In this document: piece by piece, positions 8,737-16,099 of the stretch
Layout of the letters: each line of letters opens with the position of its first letter
How positions within the stretch are numbered: the stretch's first letter is position 1
Origin: Streptomyces natalensis ATCC 27448
Lineage (GTDB): Bacteria > Actinomycetota > Actinomycetes > Streptomycetales > Streptomycetaceae
Assembly (NCBI RefSeq): GCF_000935125.1
Contig: NZ_JRKI01000029.1
Span: forward strand, 863,940 to 927,939
DNA: 64,000 bases
Direction of reading: 5' to 3'
The notes under the pieces: generated by a model
The model's input: the letters and a program-made list of their open reading frames with translations, nothing else
Databases searched by the model: none
Told to the model about the DNA's origin: nothing
Translations under genes and position numbers: made by a program

Positions 8737-9459
8737 TCAGTCCTGATGCAGGTCCGGAATGCGCCAGTCGATCGGGGCGTGGCCCTGGGCGGCGATCGCC
8801 TCGTTGATCTGGGTGAAGGGGCGGGAGCCGAAGAACTTCTTCGCGGAGAGCGGGGAGGGGTGTGCGCCCTGCACCACGGCATGCCGGTCCTGGTCGATCA
8901 GCGGGAGCTTCTTCTTGGCGTAATTCCCCCACAGCACGAACACCGCCGGGTCCGGCCGGGACGACACCGCGCGGATCACCGCATCGGTGACCTTCTCCCA
9001 GCCCTTGCCCTTGTGGGAATTTGCCTCGCCCTCGCGGACCGTGAGCACGGCGTTCAGCAGCAGCACGCCCTGCTGCGCCCACGGCAGCAGATAGCCGTTG
9101 TCCGGGACGGGGTGGCCCAGCTCCTCCTTCATCTCCTTGTAGATGTTGCGCAGCGACGGCGGCGTCTTGACGCCGGGCTGCACCGAGAAGCACAGGCCGT
9201 GGCCCTGGCCCGCGCCGTGGTACGGGTCCTGCCCGAGGACCAGCACCTTCACCTGGTCGTACGGCGTGGCCTCCAGCGCCGCGAAGACCTGGTCGTGGGG
9301 CGGGTAGACCGGTCCCTGGGCCCGCTCCTGCTCGACGAAGTCGGTCAGCTCCTTGACATAGGGCTTCTCCAGCTCCTCGCCGAGGACCCCCCGCCAGGAT
9401 TCGGGCAGCATGTCGGTCACCACGTCAACAACCTCCGGTGTACGTTCCGTTCTCGTCAT
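8737..9459 (-). CDS. ung: Uracil-DNA glycosylase (family 1)
   Basis: Removes uracil from DNA in base-excision repair. Family-1 signatures are intact: water-activating LVLGQDPYHG, the Phe-containing LCFSVQPGV, LNAVLTV, and the minor-groove loop GAHPSPLSAKKFFGSRPF. The N-terminal MLPESWRGVLGEELEKPY is standard for actinobacterial Ung. Start 9459 gives 240 residues; family length (~225-227) suggests translation may begin at or near codons 14-17 (around 9411-9420). Monocistronic in appearance. Confidence 0.93.
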   Translation of the reverse strand: MTRTERTPEVVDVVTDMLPESWRGVLGEELEKPYVKELTDFVEQERAQGPVYPPHDQVFAALEATPYDQVKVLVLGQDPYHGAGQGHGLCFSVQPGVKTPPSLRNIYKEMKEELGHPVPDNGYLLPWAQQGVLLLNAVLTVREGEANSHKGKGWEKVTDAVIRAVSSRPDPAVFVLWGNYAKKKLPLIDQDRHAVVQGAHPSPLSAKKFFGSRPFTQINEAIAAQGHAPIDWRIPDLHQD

Positions 9460-9566
9460 CAGAACCTACCGGCGACCACTGACAACGGGGCCCGCGGGCG
9501 GCGGATCACGGGGCCCGCCGCGGGGCGGCGGGGCCTCAGGCGCCGTCCCTCAGGATCCCATACGGG

Positions 9567-9602
9567 GAGTGGGGGCGGGCGCCTCGGCGCCCGCCCCCAC
9601 TC
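9567..9602 (-). terminator. Long GC hairpin after the SDR operon
   Basis: Near-perfect 17-bp inverted repeat, GAGTGGGGGCGGGCGCC with its complement, closing on a very small loop around 9584-9585. It begins 12 bp after the stop of the leftward SDR gene at 9615 and probably ends the two-gene SDR transcript. No T run. Confidence 0.75.
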
Positions 9603-9614
9603 GGCTCCTCCCGC

Positions 9615-10385
9615 TCAGACCCCGGCGTTGAGGAACAGACCGCCGTCGACGACCAGCGTCTGCCCGGTGATCCACCCCGAGGCGTCGGAGAGCAGGAAGG
9701 CCGCGGCCCCGCCGATGTCCTCCGGGACGCCGAGCCGGGCCATGGGGTAGCCCGACGCCGCCTCCTCCTCGCGGTTCTCGTAGAGCGCGGCCGCGAACTT
9801 GGTCTTGATCACCGCGGGGGCGATGGAGTTGACCCGGGCCACCGGCGCGAACTCATGGGCGAGCTGCTGCGTCAGGTTGACCATGGCCGCCTTGCTCATG
9901 CCGTACGCGCCGATGAAGGGCGAAGCGTTGAGCCCGGCGATGGAGGTGATGTTGACGATGGCGCCGCCGTTGTCCTTCTGCCAGGCGTGCCAGGTGCGCT
10001 GGGCGAAGCCGAGCGCCGAGATGACGTTGGTCTCGAACACCTTGCGCGCGACGCCGAGGTCGAGGTCGGCGATCGGGCCGAACACGGGGTTCGTACCGGC
10101 GTTGTTGACCAGGTAGTCGACGCGGCCGAAGATCTCCATCGTCCGCTCGACGGCGACGGCCTGGTGAGCCTCGTCATGCGCCTTGCCGGCCACGCCGATC
10201 ACCCGGTCGGCGCCCAGATTCCCGACGGCCTCCTTGAGGGCGTCCTCGTTGCGCCCGGTGATCACGACGCGGTCGCCGCGGGCCACCAGGGCCTGGGCGA
10301 TGCCGTAGCCGATGCCCCGGCTGGCGCCGGTGACCAGCGCCACCTTGCCGGAGGGCTCGGGAAGCGCGCTGTTCTGCTCGGTCAT
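9615..10385 (-). CDS. SDR family oxidoreductase
   Basis: 256-residue classical short-chain dehydrogenase. NAD(P)-binding TGASRGIGYG is near the N-terminus, NNAG near residue 95, and the catalytic pair is YGMSK (Tyr-x3-Lys); the C-terminal GWITGQTLVVDGG is conserved. ATG 10385 is preferred because AGGAG lies 8 nt upstream; ATG 10391 would leave only 2 nt. It starts 17 bp after the end of the upstream FabG-like gene, forming an operon of two paralogous reductases. This pairing is common in fatty acid or steroid degradation clusters, but the substrate is not determined. Confidence 0.87.
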   Translation of the reverse strand: MTEQNSALPEPSGKVALVTGASRGIGYGIAQALVARGDRVVITGRNEDALKEAVGNLGADRVIGVAGKAHDEAHQAVAVERTMEIFGRVDYLVNNAGTNPVFGPIADLDLGVARKVFETNVISALGFAQRTWHAWQKDNGGAIVNITSIAGLNASPFIGAYGMSKAAMVNLTQQLAHEFAPVARVNSIAPAVIKTKFAAALYENREEEAASGYPMARLGVPEDIGGAAAFLLSDASGWITGQTLVVDGGLFLNAGV

Positions 10386-10402
10386 ATCCATGACTCCTGG
10401 GG

Positions 10403-11164
10403 TCAGTTGAGCGGTCCGCCGGCGACGTACAGGACCTGGCCGGAGACGAATCCGGCCGCCTCGCCCGTGAAGAAGGCGATGGCGTTGGCGATGTCCTCCG
10501 GCCTGCCGACGCGCTGCACCGGGATCTGCGTGGCGGCGGCCGCCTGGAAGTCCTCGAAGCCCATGCCGACCCGCTCGGCGGTGGCGGCGGTCATGTCGGT
10601 GGCGATGAAGCCGGGGGCGACGGCGTTGGCGGTGACGCCGAACTTGCCGAGCTCGATGGCAAGGGTCTTGGTGAAGCCCTGGAGACCGGCCTTGGCGGCC
10701 GAGTAGTTGACCTGGCCGCGGTTGCCGAGCGCCGAGCTGGAGGAGAGGTTGACGATCCGGCCGAACTTGGCGTCGACCATGTGCTTCTGACAGGCCCGCG
10801 ACATCAGGAACGCGCCCCGCAGATGCACGTTCATGACCGTGTCCCAGTCGGTGTCGCTCATCTTGAACAGCAGGTTGTCGCGGAGCACACCCGCGTTGTT
10901 GACCAGCACGGTGGGCGCACCGAGCTCGCTCGCGACACGCTCGACGGCCGCCTCCACCTGGGCCGCGTCCGAGACGTCGCAGCCGACGGCGATGGCCTTG
11001 CCGCCCGCCGCGGTGATCTTCTCGACGGTCTCCTTGCAGGCCGCCTCGTCGAGGTCGAGTACGGCGACGGCACGGCCCTCGGCCGCCAGGCGTACGGCGG
11101 TGGCCGCGCCGATGCCGCGGGCCGCGCCCGTCACGATGGCGACGCGCTGCTCGGTGGTGGACAT
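10403..11164 (-). CDS. FabG-like 3-oxoacyl reductase (SDR)
   Basis: 253-residue SDR closest in pattern to 3-oxoacyl-ACP or acetoacetyl-CoA reductases: TGAARGIGAATAV, DVSD, NNAGVLRDNLLFKMSD, a catalytic Ser-Tyr-Lys set in NLSSSSALGNRGQVNYSAAK, and C-terminal GFVSGQVLYVAGG. ATG 11164 is preceded by GAGGAGA. Codons before this in the same frame are not conserved. First gene of the pair with the SDR ending at 9615. A possible TetR-type acyl-CoA operator lies at 11221-11236. This is unlikely to be the housekeeping fabG, which normally sits in the fab cluster. Confidence 0.85.
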   Translation of the reverse strand: MSTTEQRVAIVTGAARGIGAATAVRLAAEGRAVAVLDLDEAACKETVEKITAAGGKAIAVGCDVSDAAQVEAAVERVASELGAPTVLVNNAGVLRDNLLFKMSDTDWDTVMNVHLRGAFLMSRACQKHMVDAKFGRIVNLSSSSALGNRGQVNYSAAKAGLQGFTKTLAIELGKFGVTANAVAPGFIATDMTAATAERVGMGFEDFQAAAATQIPVQRVGRPEDIANAIAFFTGEAAGFVSGQVLYVAGGPLN

Positions 11165-11220
11165 GCGGGTTCTCCTCACCTCGAAACCTCGAAAGCGGCT
11201 CGCCGCACCGGCCGAACAGG

Positions 11221-11236
11221 TGAGCAACCGCTTAGT
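11221..11236. promoter_or_regulatory. Possible TetR-type operator upstream of the fabG-like operon
   Basis: The top strand reads TGAGCAACCGCTTAGT, i.e. ACTAAGCGGTTGCTCA on the gene's strand. This imperfect palindrome resembles the CTAAGCG/TTGCTTAG sites of TetR-type fatty-acyl regulators in actinobacteria. It lies ~57 bp upstream of the start. Resemblance only. Confidence 0.35.
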
Positions 11237-11340
11237 AGGGCTGACGCTAGAAGCCCGGCCACCCGCTGTCAACGCCCCGCCGCCGCGCCGTAACCCACCT
11301 CACCTGATACCGCCGCAACCGCCTCCCCCGAACACAAGGG

Positions 11341-11371
11341 CGCCGGGCCCGTCCCACGGACAGGCCCGGCG
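11341..11371 (-). terminator. Hairpin downstream of the hipA-DUF3037 pair
   Basis: CGCCGGGCC (11341-11349) pairs with GGCCCGGCG (11363-11371), with an inner GTCC/GGAC extension. It lies 66 bp past the DUF3037 stop and can end that leftward transcript. Confidence 0.65.
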
Positions 11372-11437
11372 TCCCTCACGGCATTCCTGCGGCTCAGCGC
11401 ACCTTCGGCGCACACCCTGGCACCATCCGGCGCGCCC

Positions 11438-11833
11438 TCAGCGCACCAACAGCTCCAGCAGCCGTTTCGCCTCCGCGGCGGGGTCGGTGGTGAGCCCCGT
11501 GTGGACCGGGCCCGGCTGGACGATCGTGCTGCGCGGGGCGATCAGCCACCGGAAGCGCCGCCCCGCATCGTCCTCGGCCGCCTGGCCGGCCTGCGCACCG
11601 CCGTGGCAGATGCCCTCGACGGCCGCCAGCGCGGCCCGTACGCCCTCGACGTCGCACGAGGGATCCAGGGCGCGCAGCCGGGCCTCGTCCAGATACGTAC
11701 ACGCCTCGACGAAGCGCCGGGCGCGGCAGTACACGATCACCCCGGCGTTGATCATCTCGCCCCGCTCGACCCGCGGGACGACCTTCAGCAGGGCGTACTC
11801 GAAGACATCGCGCCCGTTGTGCAGACCGTTCAC
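11438..11833 (-). CDS. DUF3037 family protein, partner of HipA-like kinase
   Basis: 131-residue protein of unknown function. Recognisable DUF3037 features are the N-terminal FEYALLKVVPRVERGEMINA, then VIVYCRARRF and the C-terminal FRWLIAPRSTIVQPGPVHTG with a LEDDA-type helix before the end. GTG 11833 overlaps the stop of the hipA-like gene by 4 bp (GTGA), so the two are almost certainly translated together. DUF3037 genes commonly accompany HipA-family kinase genes. Whether it is an antidote, substrate or regulator of the kinase is not established. Confidence 0.82.
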   Translation of the reverse strand: MNGLHNGRDVFEYALLKVVPRVERGEMINAGVIVYCRARRFVEACTYLDEARLRALDPSCDVEGVRAALAAVEGICHGGAQAGQAAEDDAGRRFRWLIAPRSTIVQPGPVHTGLTTDPAAEAKRLLELLVR

Positions 11834-12654
11834 TTCACAGCCCTCCGCGGCAGCTTGCCGGCCAGCCATTCCGGTGCCTGCGAGGGGGCGTCCTTGCTGC
11901 GGTCCCCGATGGTGATCTGGTCGCTGATGACCTCGGCACGGGCCAGCAGCGTCCGGACGTAGGCCCGGCGCACCTCGTCCGGCGAGTCGAATCCGGGCTC
12001 GTCGGTCAGCCACTCGTCCGGGACCTCGGCCGTGATCTCGGTCAGCAGATCCTCGGTGATACGGGGCGCGAACTCGGCAGCGGCCGAGGCCAGGTCCGGG
12101 GCGAAGGTGGCCAGCACATGGTCGGAGGCGTTGAACGGCTTGATGGCGGCCTTCTCCGCGCCGGGCCAGTTGTGGTGCCAGATCATGGTGGCGCCGTGGT
12201 CGATCAGCCACAGTTCGCCGTGCCAGACCAGCATGTTGGGGTTGCGCCAGGACCGGTCCACGTTGTTGATCAGCGCGTCGAACCACACCACACGGCCCGC
12301 CTCGCGCGCGCCCACCTCGAAGGCGAGCGGATCGAAGCCGAGCGATCCGGGGAGGTAGTCCATGCCGAGGTTCAGTCCGCCGCTGGCCTTGAGGAGTTCC
12401 TGCACCTCCTGGTCGGGCTCGCTCAGACCGATGACGGGGTCGAGCTGCATCTGGACCAGATCCGGCACCCGCAGACCGAGCCGACGCCCCAGCAGCCCGC
12501 AGATGATCTCGGCCACCAGGGTCTTACGGCCCTGACCTGCACCGGTGAACTTCATGATGTACGTACCGAGATCGTCGGCCTCGACAATCCCCGGGAGCGA
12601 TCCGCCCTCACGCAAGGGCGTGACATAGCGGGTCGCTGTGACTTCTGTCAGCAT
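11830..12654 (-). CDS. HipA-family kinase, stand-alone C-terminal-type
   Basis: 274-residue serine/threonine-kinase-fold protein of the HipA/PI3K-like group, without the N-terminal HipA-N1 domain of classical toxins. Visible motifs: ATP-binding TYIMKFTGAGQGRKTLVAE (~31-49), catalytic loop FDALINNVDRSWRNPNML with the Asp and Asn of HipA (~125-142), and a metal-binding LWLIDHGATM (~147-156). It ends in a GTGA overlap with DUF3037. Its first ~35 codons are duplicated at 15946-16050, and an integrase remnant lies directly upstream, so the locus looks like an integration hot spot. A toxin-like or signalling role is possible; no HipB-type DNA-binding antitoxin is adjacent. Confidence 0.82.
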   Translation of the reverse strand: MLTEVTATRYVTPLREGGSLPGIVEADDLGTYIMKFTGAGQGRKTLVAEIICGLLGRRLGLRVPDLVQMQLDPVIGLSEPDQEVQELLKASGGLNLGMDYLPGSLGFDPLAFEVGAREAGRVVWFDALINNVDRSWRNPNMLVWHGELWLIDHGATMIWHHNWPGAEKAAIKPFNASDHVLATFAPDLASAAAEFAPRITEDLLTEITAEVPDEWLTDEPGFDSPDEVRRAYVRTLLARAEVISDQITIGDRSKDAPSQAPEWLAGKLPRRAVK

Positions 12655-12668
12655 TTTCCCAGGCTATC
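12549..12668. repeat. Direct repeat copy A (hipA 5' end)
   Basis: About 120 bp covering the first ~35 codons of the hipA-like gene and ~14 bp upstream recur at 15946-16062 in the same orientation with only about six differences, 3.4 kb away. In this copy the reading frame is intact. Confidence 0.85.
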
Positions 12669-12694
12669 TGACCCAGCGGCCTGAGAATCCATAA

Positions 12695-12996
12695 TTAGAT
12701 CCGGATTCGCACAAGCCGGGGAATCCGCCGCGAACAACCCTGGGGAGAATCCGGGGAGTTCCTACCGGCACGGTGGACTCCTGTTCCTCCCGAGCAGTCC
12801 GTCAATGGCGGTGCGCCCCATTGCTTCCGGCCTCCGGCACGAAGTGAGCATAGTAACCGAGCGTGACAGTCGGCGAGGAGCGCCCGAGCCACCGCGCCAG
12901 AGTCACCGCGGACTCTCCCGCCTCCAGCATCATCGAGGCGTAGGTGGGCCGCAGCACATGGAATTGAGGCTGTTCCAACCTGGTGGGATGGCTCAT
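12695..12996 (-). pseudogene. Tyrosine integrase C-terminal remnant
   Basis: Remnant of a pSAM2/SLP1-type tyrosine recombinase. A short frame (12996-12802) reads FHVLRPTYASMMLEAGES, then LARWLGRSSPTVTLGYYAHF. This is the catalytic C-terminus, with the usual HxLRHT changed to LRPT and LGHSSP to LGRSSP; two catalytic histidines are therefore lost, while Arg and the Tyr of LGYYAHF remain. The reading then shifts: GRTAIDGLLGR follows in another frame, and NSPDSPQ, a usual C-terminal tail, in a third. With at least two frameshifts and no N-terminal domain, it cannot be active. It marks a past integrative element next to hipA. Confidence 0.8.
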
Positions 12997-13024
12997 GAGT
13001 TGGATGGCTCAGCGATACGACGAA

Positions 13025-13073
13025 GCTCCTGGCAGACGGCGTCATGACCAAGTTCCACCGTGCTGCCAGGAGC
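13025..13073. repeat. 11-bp inverted repeat, possible mobile-element end or hairpin
   Basis: GCTCCTGGCAG (13025-13035) and CTGCCAGGAGC (13063-13073) are perfect complements 27 bp apart, in a gene-free stretch. Could be a terminator-like hairpin or a relic of an insertion sequence; no transposase is present. Confidence 0.6.
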
Positions 13074-13083
13074 CTCGTGTGCT

Positions 13084-13112
13084 TGAGCCCTTTTCCACCT
13101 CAGGTTGAGGCA
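13084..13112. repeat. 29-bp inverted repeat, left copy (outer pair)
   Basis: Perfect inverted match to 15864-15892. Begins TGAGCCCTTTTCC and contains the inner palindrome CCTCA-GGT-TGAGG. With the 19-bp pair it brackets the membrane protein-MFS-ArsR cassette. Confidence 0.9.
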
Positions 13113-13206
13113 CCGACCGCCGTCAGCCCCCCCCAACATGGCCGTGCGCGAACCGGCCCGCAGTCACACACCGGCAACCCGTCAACACCCCTCGCGTGAG
13201 CTGCGC

Positions 13207-13225
13207 GAACGTTAACTACCCGGCC
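13207..13225. repeat. 19-bp inverted repeat, left copy (inner pair)
   Basis: GAACGTTAACTACCCGGCC, perfectly inverted at 15782-15800. Between it and the outer 29-mer the two ends differ in length (94 versus 63 bp) and sequence. From 12997 to 13331 no gene is seen, only these repeats. Confidence 0.9.
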
Positions 13226-13331
13226 ATGGCCATGGCCCCGGAGTCCGTGCACCGGATCCAGGCTTGTGTCCGAACATCGCTTCCCCGAGGGGGACTTCGG
13301 TCCCGCTCAGCGGAAGCCCGGCTTCCGTCAT

Positions 13332-13910
13332 TCAAGGCACCATCGCGCGATGCGGGTCCCCCTTCCCCTCCGGTACCCCATGTGCCAGGACCAACTTGAG
13401 CAGGAGCACGACAGGGAGCCAGTTCAGACCGTCCGGGCCGGGCGGGAGCGGAGAGACCATCGCGCCGGCCACGACGGTGGCCAGGGCGATCGGCCGTTGC
13501 AGCCGTTCGGGCGCGGCCTCGACGGCGATGGCGCCGGCGAGGGCCCAGCCGTACCAGAGCGTCCCCCACCACCAACTGCCGCCCGGGAAGAGGAGGCCGG
13601 CGAGGACCGGCTGGATGTGGAGTCCGGTGAATCCCACCGGGTGGTGGACGAAGCGGATGAGCTTCGGGGTGTCCGCGGGCAGCGGTGAGTGGTAGAAGCT
13701 CTTCGCGGTGTCGAGCCCGTTGGCCACCACTCCCCCGACCAGGTCCCACACCAGCGAAATGGCGAGCAGCCACTGCCACCAGGCCCAGCCCGCATGGCGG
13801 TTGGCCACGGCCAGGGCGAGCGTGCCGAGCGCTGCCGTCCCGTGGGCCAGGAGCTTCTCCGTAGGTGTGGCACCGGCGCCGAAGAGCCAGTCGCGCCGTT
13901 GGGCTTCCAT
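13332..13910 (-). CDS. Small integral membrane protein of unknown function
   Basis: 192-residue protein with about five hydrophobic helices (LLAHGTAALGTLALAVA, WWQWLLAISLVWDLVGGVVA, LAGLLFPGGSWWWGTLWYG, LAGAIAVEAA, LNWLPVVLLLKLVLAHG). Two histidines in RFVHHPVGFTGLHIQPVLAG could bind metal or haem. I do not recognise the family. ATG 13910 has GGAGG 5 nt upstream. It follows the MFS gene by 29 bp in the same direction, so it is the second gene of the cassette operon bracketed by inverted repeats, and may assist or modify the exported compound. Confidence 0.75.
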   Translation of the reverse strand: MEAQRRDWLFGAGATPTEKLLAHGTAALGTLALAVANRHAGWAWWQWLLAISLVWDLVGGVVANGLDTAKSFYHSPLPADTPKLIRFVHHPVGFTGLHIQPVLAGLLFPGGSWWWGTLWYGWALAGAIAVEAAPERLQRPIALATVVAGAMVSPLPPGPDGLNWLPVVLLLKLVLAHGVPEGKGDPHRAMVP

Positions 13911-13939
13911 CGTTCCTCCGCGGTCCGACGCTTCGGGGA

Positions 13940-15148
13940 TCACACGCACGCGGAGTCGCCGGACGGCGCCCGCTCCCCGGCCGGGGCTTCGTCGTTGCGC
14001 GCGCCCGGGAGGACATGGCGGACGCTGAGGACGGTGGCCAGGGCGATGACACCGCCGACCACGGGCACCGCCCCCTCTCCGGCCGCCGAGAGCGCGAGCC
14101 CGCCCACCGCACCGCCGATCGCGACCCCCAGGAACTGGGCGGAGAAGTGCAGGCCCAGGGCCTGGGACCGCTGCTGCGGCGCAAGTCCCGCGAGCCGCGT
14201 CTGCTGGCTGATGCCGCCCGACCACCAGGCTGCGCCGACGGCGAACAGCAGCGGGAAGGAGACGACCCTGGACACGGCGGGCACGTGCACATACGTCATG
14301 AGGGTCAGAACTGCGAGGAGCAGGGTGATCAGGAGCAGCGCGGTGCGCAGCACGGTCGCGAGCGGATGCCTGGCGAGCACCCGGCCGATCAGCCGCCCCG
14401 CGAGGAATCCGCCCGCACCGAAGACGATCATCAGAGCGGCCACGCCGTCACTGCCGAGGCCGGTCGCCCTGTGCACCACGGGCGAGAGGTACGTGTACAC
14501 GGTGTACGCGGCCAGAAAGAGCCCGAGTGTGGTCAACAGGCCCCACCTGATGGGGGTTTGGCGAAGAAGGTTGAGCCGTCCAGCGGTGGAGGCCGTGGAG
14601 GTGGGGACCTCGGGGAGCCAGACCCATACGGCGACCGCCGTGATCAGTGCGAGAGCGGTGACGAAGCCGAACGCGGCCCGCCAGCCGAAGGCGGCGCCGA
14701 CGATGGTGCCGATCGGCGCGCCCAGGGTGAGGGCGATCGCGTTTCCGCCGGCCGTCACGGCGATCGCCCGGGGCAGCTCCTCGGGCGGGCACAGGGCGGC
14801 GGCCGCCGCGGCCGCCGGGGCGGCGAACAGCGCGGCACCCAGCGCGGCCAGGACCCGCGCTCCGGCCAGGGCCACGACGTCGGGCGAGGCCGCGGCTGCC
14901 AGATTGGCCGCGGCGAACCCCAACGCGGCCCAGATGAGCAGCCGTTTGGGCCGCACGTTGCGGAACAGCCCGATCAGCGGCGGCCCGGCCAGGGCGTACA
15001 CAACCGCGAAGACCGTGACCATCTGCCCGCACACGGAGACCGTCGAATGCAGGTCGTGCGCGACGTCCGGCAGCACACCGGCGATCACATACCCTTCGGT
15101 TCCTACTGTGAATGTACCGAGGGCTAAAAGGTAGATTCGTGGGTTCAT
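13940..15148 (-). CDS. MFS transporter (DHA1-like efflux), TTA codon
   Basis: 402-residue major facilitator with 12 predicted helices. It has an N-terminal signature of the AraJ/CmlR-type drug efflux group (LALGTFTVGTEGYVIAGVLP) and the inter-helix loop RNVRPKRLLI. Codons 1-22 use CCA, CGA, ACA, GTA and GGA, unlike the neighbouring genes. Codon 8 (15127-15125) is TTA, the leucine codon that in Streptomyces depends on the bldA tRNA. It is divergent from the ArsR regulator, and a 15-bp palindrome lies just upstream of the ATG. Probably a recently acquired export gene under ArsR control and linked to developmental timing. Confidence 0.87.
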   Translation of the reverse strand: MNPRIYLLALGTFTVGTEGYVIAGVLPDVAHDLHSTVSVCGQMVTVFAVVYALAGPPLIGLFRNVRPKRLLIWAALGFAAANLAAAASPDVVALAGARVLAALGAALFAAPAAAAAAALCPPEELPRAIAVTAGGNAIALTLGAPIGTIVGAAFGWRAAFGFVTALALITAVAVWVWLPEVPTSTASTAGRLNLLRQTPIRWGLLTTLGLFLAAYTVYTYLSPVVHRATGLGSDGVAALMIVFGAGGFLAGRLIGRVLARHPLATVLRTALLLITLLLAVLTLMTYVHVPAVSRVVSFPLLFAVGAAWWSGGISQQTRLAGLAPQQRSQALGLHFSAQFLGVAIGGAVGGLALSAAGEGAVPVVGGVIALATVLSVRHVLPGARNDEAPAGERAPSGDSACV

Positions 15149-15154
15149 GCGTCC

Positions 15155-15169
15155 AACGGTACAACCGTT
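15155..15169. promoter_or_regulatory. Palindromic operator AACGGT-ACA-ACCGTT
   Basis: Perfect 6-bp arms (15155-15160 and 15164-15169) with a 3-bp centre, ending 7 bp upstream of the MFS ATG. It sits inside a wider inverted repeat, GTCCAA (15151-15156) and TTGGAC (15179-15184). A plausible binding site for the divergent ArsR-type regulator. Confidence 0.6.
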
Positions 15170-15428
15170 CTTGAACCTTTGGACATAACTCAAGGCGATT
15201 CCAATGGGGCGCGCCCAAAAGGCTGTTGGGTGAGTGGGTGGGACTGAACTGCGCGTGCGGCCACGGTCCGCGCACTGCCGCGCCGGTCGCGGGCCCATGA
15301 CAGCGAAGGCGATGGACATGGTTACCTTGAAGTCCCCCCGCCCGCCGCGCACGCTTCGACACACCTCCGACAGCATCCGCGCCCGTCACCACACGACCTC
15401 GCCAGGAGGTCGAAGAAGGCCGACCACC

Positions 15429-15743
15429 ATGCGAGACACCTTCCACGCCGAGCTGGCCAACGTCAGCCTTGCCGACGCGATGCACGGTCTGAGCGATCCG
15501 CTCAGACTCCGGATCGTCGGGCTGCTCGCCCACCAGGGCGAGACCGAATGCTCCGACATCTACAACGCCCTGGGCATCAGCAAGTCGAACGCCTCGCATC
15601 ACTTCCGCGTGCTGCGCGAGTGCGGGATCCTCCTGCGCACCCACCAAGGCCAGCAGCAGAGCGCCCGGTTGCGCGCCGACGAGTTCGAAGCCCGCTTCCC
15701 CGGCCTGCTGCGCGCGGTCCTGGACAACGTCGACCCGGCTTGA
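15429..15743 (+). CDS. ArsR-family winged-helix regulator
   Basis: 104-residue HTH_5/ArsR protein. Helices HGLSDPLRLRIVGLLAHQG and CSDIYNALGISKSNASHHFR (recognition helix), then the wing RECGILLRTHQGQQQSARL. It carries no CxC metal site and its only cysteines are Cys in TECSD and RECG, so it probably senses a small molecule or redox state rather than arsenite. ATG 15429 is preceded by GAAGAAGG. Divergent from the MFS-membrane protein pair with the palindrome between them; likely their repressor. It ends 38 bp before the inner inverted repeat. Confidence 0.88.
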   Translation: MRDTFHAELANVSLADAMHGLSDPLRLRIVGLLAHQGETECSDIYNALGISKSNASHHFRVLRECGILLRTHQGQQQSARLRADEFEARFPGLLRAVLDNVDPA

Positions 15744-15781
15744 CCCACCCTCGTGAGGGGGCGCAGGTCGGTACACTCCAC

Positions 15782-15800
15782 GGCCGGGTAGTTAACGTTC
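15782..15800. repeat. 19-bp inverted repeat, right copy (inner pair)
   Basis: Exact inverse of 13207-13225; starts 38 bp after the arsR stop. Confidence 0.9.
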
Positions 15801-15863
15801 CCGCAGGTCAGGCAGCACCAACCGGATCACCGACATCGTGAAGGCCATCGTCGCCCTTCACCA

Positions 15864-15892
15864 TGCCTCAACCTGAGGTGGAAAAGGGCTCA
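15864..15892. repeat. 29-bp inverted repeat, right copy (outer pair)
   Basis: Exact inverse of 13084-13112. The hipA fragment begins 53 bp further on. The stretch 15744-16351 holds only repeats and gene remnants. Confidence 0.9.
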
Positions 15893-15944
15893 GGCCAGAG
15901 TCCCGCATACTCGCATCTCCCCAGGTCGGGGCGGCTGGGTAGAC

Positions 15945-16050
15945 GACTTCATGACGTACGTACCGAGATCGTCGGCCTCGACGATCCCCGGGAGCGATCC
16001 GCCCTCACGCAAGGGCGTGGCATAGCGGGTCGCTGTGACTTCGTCAGCAT
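15945..16050 (-). pseudogene. Duplicated 5' fragment of the hipA-like gene
   Basis: Second copy of the hipA start. From ATG 16050 one base is missing after codon 3, shifting the frame; beyond that it reads EVTATRYATPLREGGSLPGI and EADDLGTYVMK, as in the intact gene, then homology stops abruptly at about 15946. DNA identity to 12549-12668 is about 95%. It is too short and broken to make a protein. Confidence 0.85.
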
Positions 16051-16099
16051 TTCGCCAGGCTACCGGCCGTCTCGGGTGCGACATCCAAGGTTTTTCCGG

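Noticed and set aside
11394..11702. Reverse frames near the DUF3037 gene
   Set aside because: Other-frame shadows of the DUF3037 gene.
12997..13331. tRNA gene as integrase attachment site
   Set aside because: No cloverleaf or TTCGAATC-type arm found near either integrase relic.
13084..15892. Classic transposon with terminal inverted repeats
   Set aside because: No transposase inside, and no target-site duplication seen next to the 29-mers.
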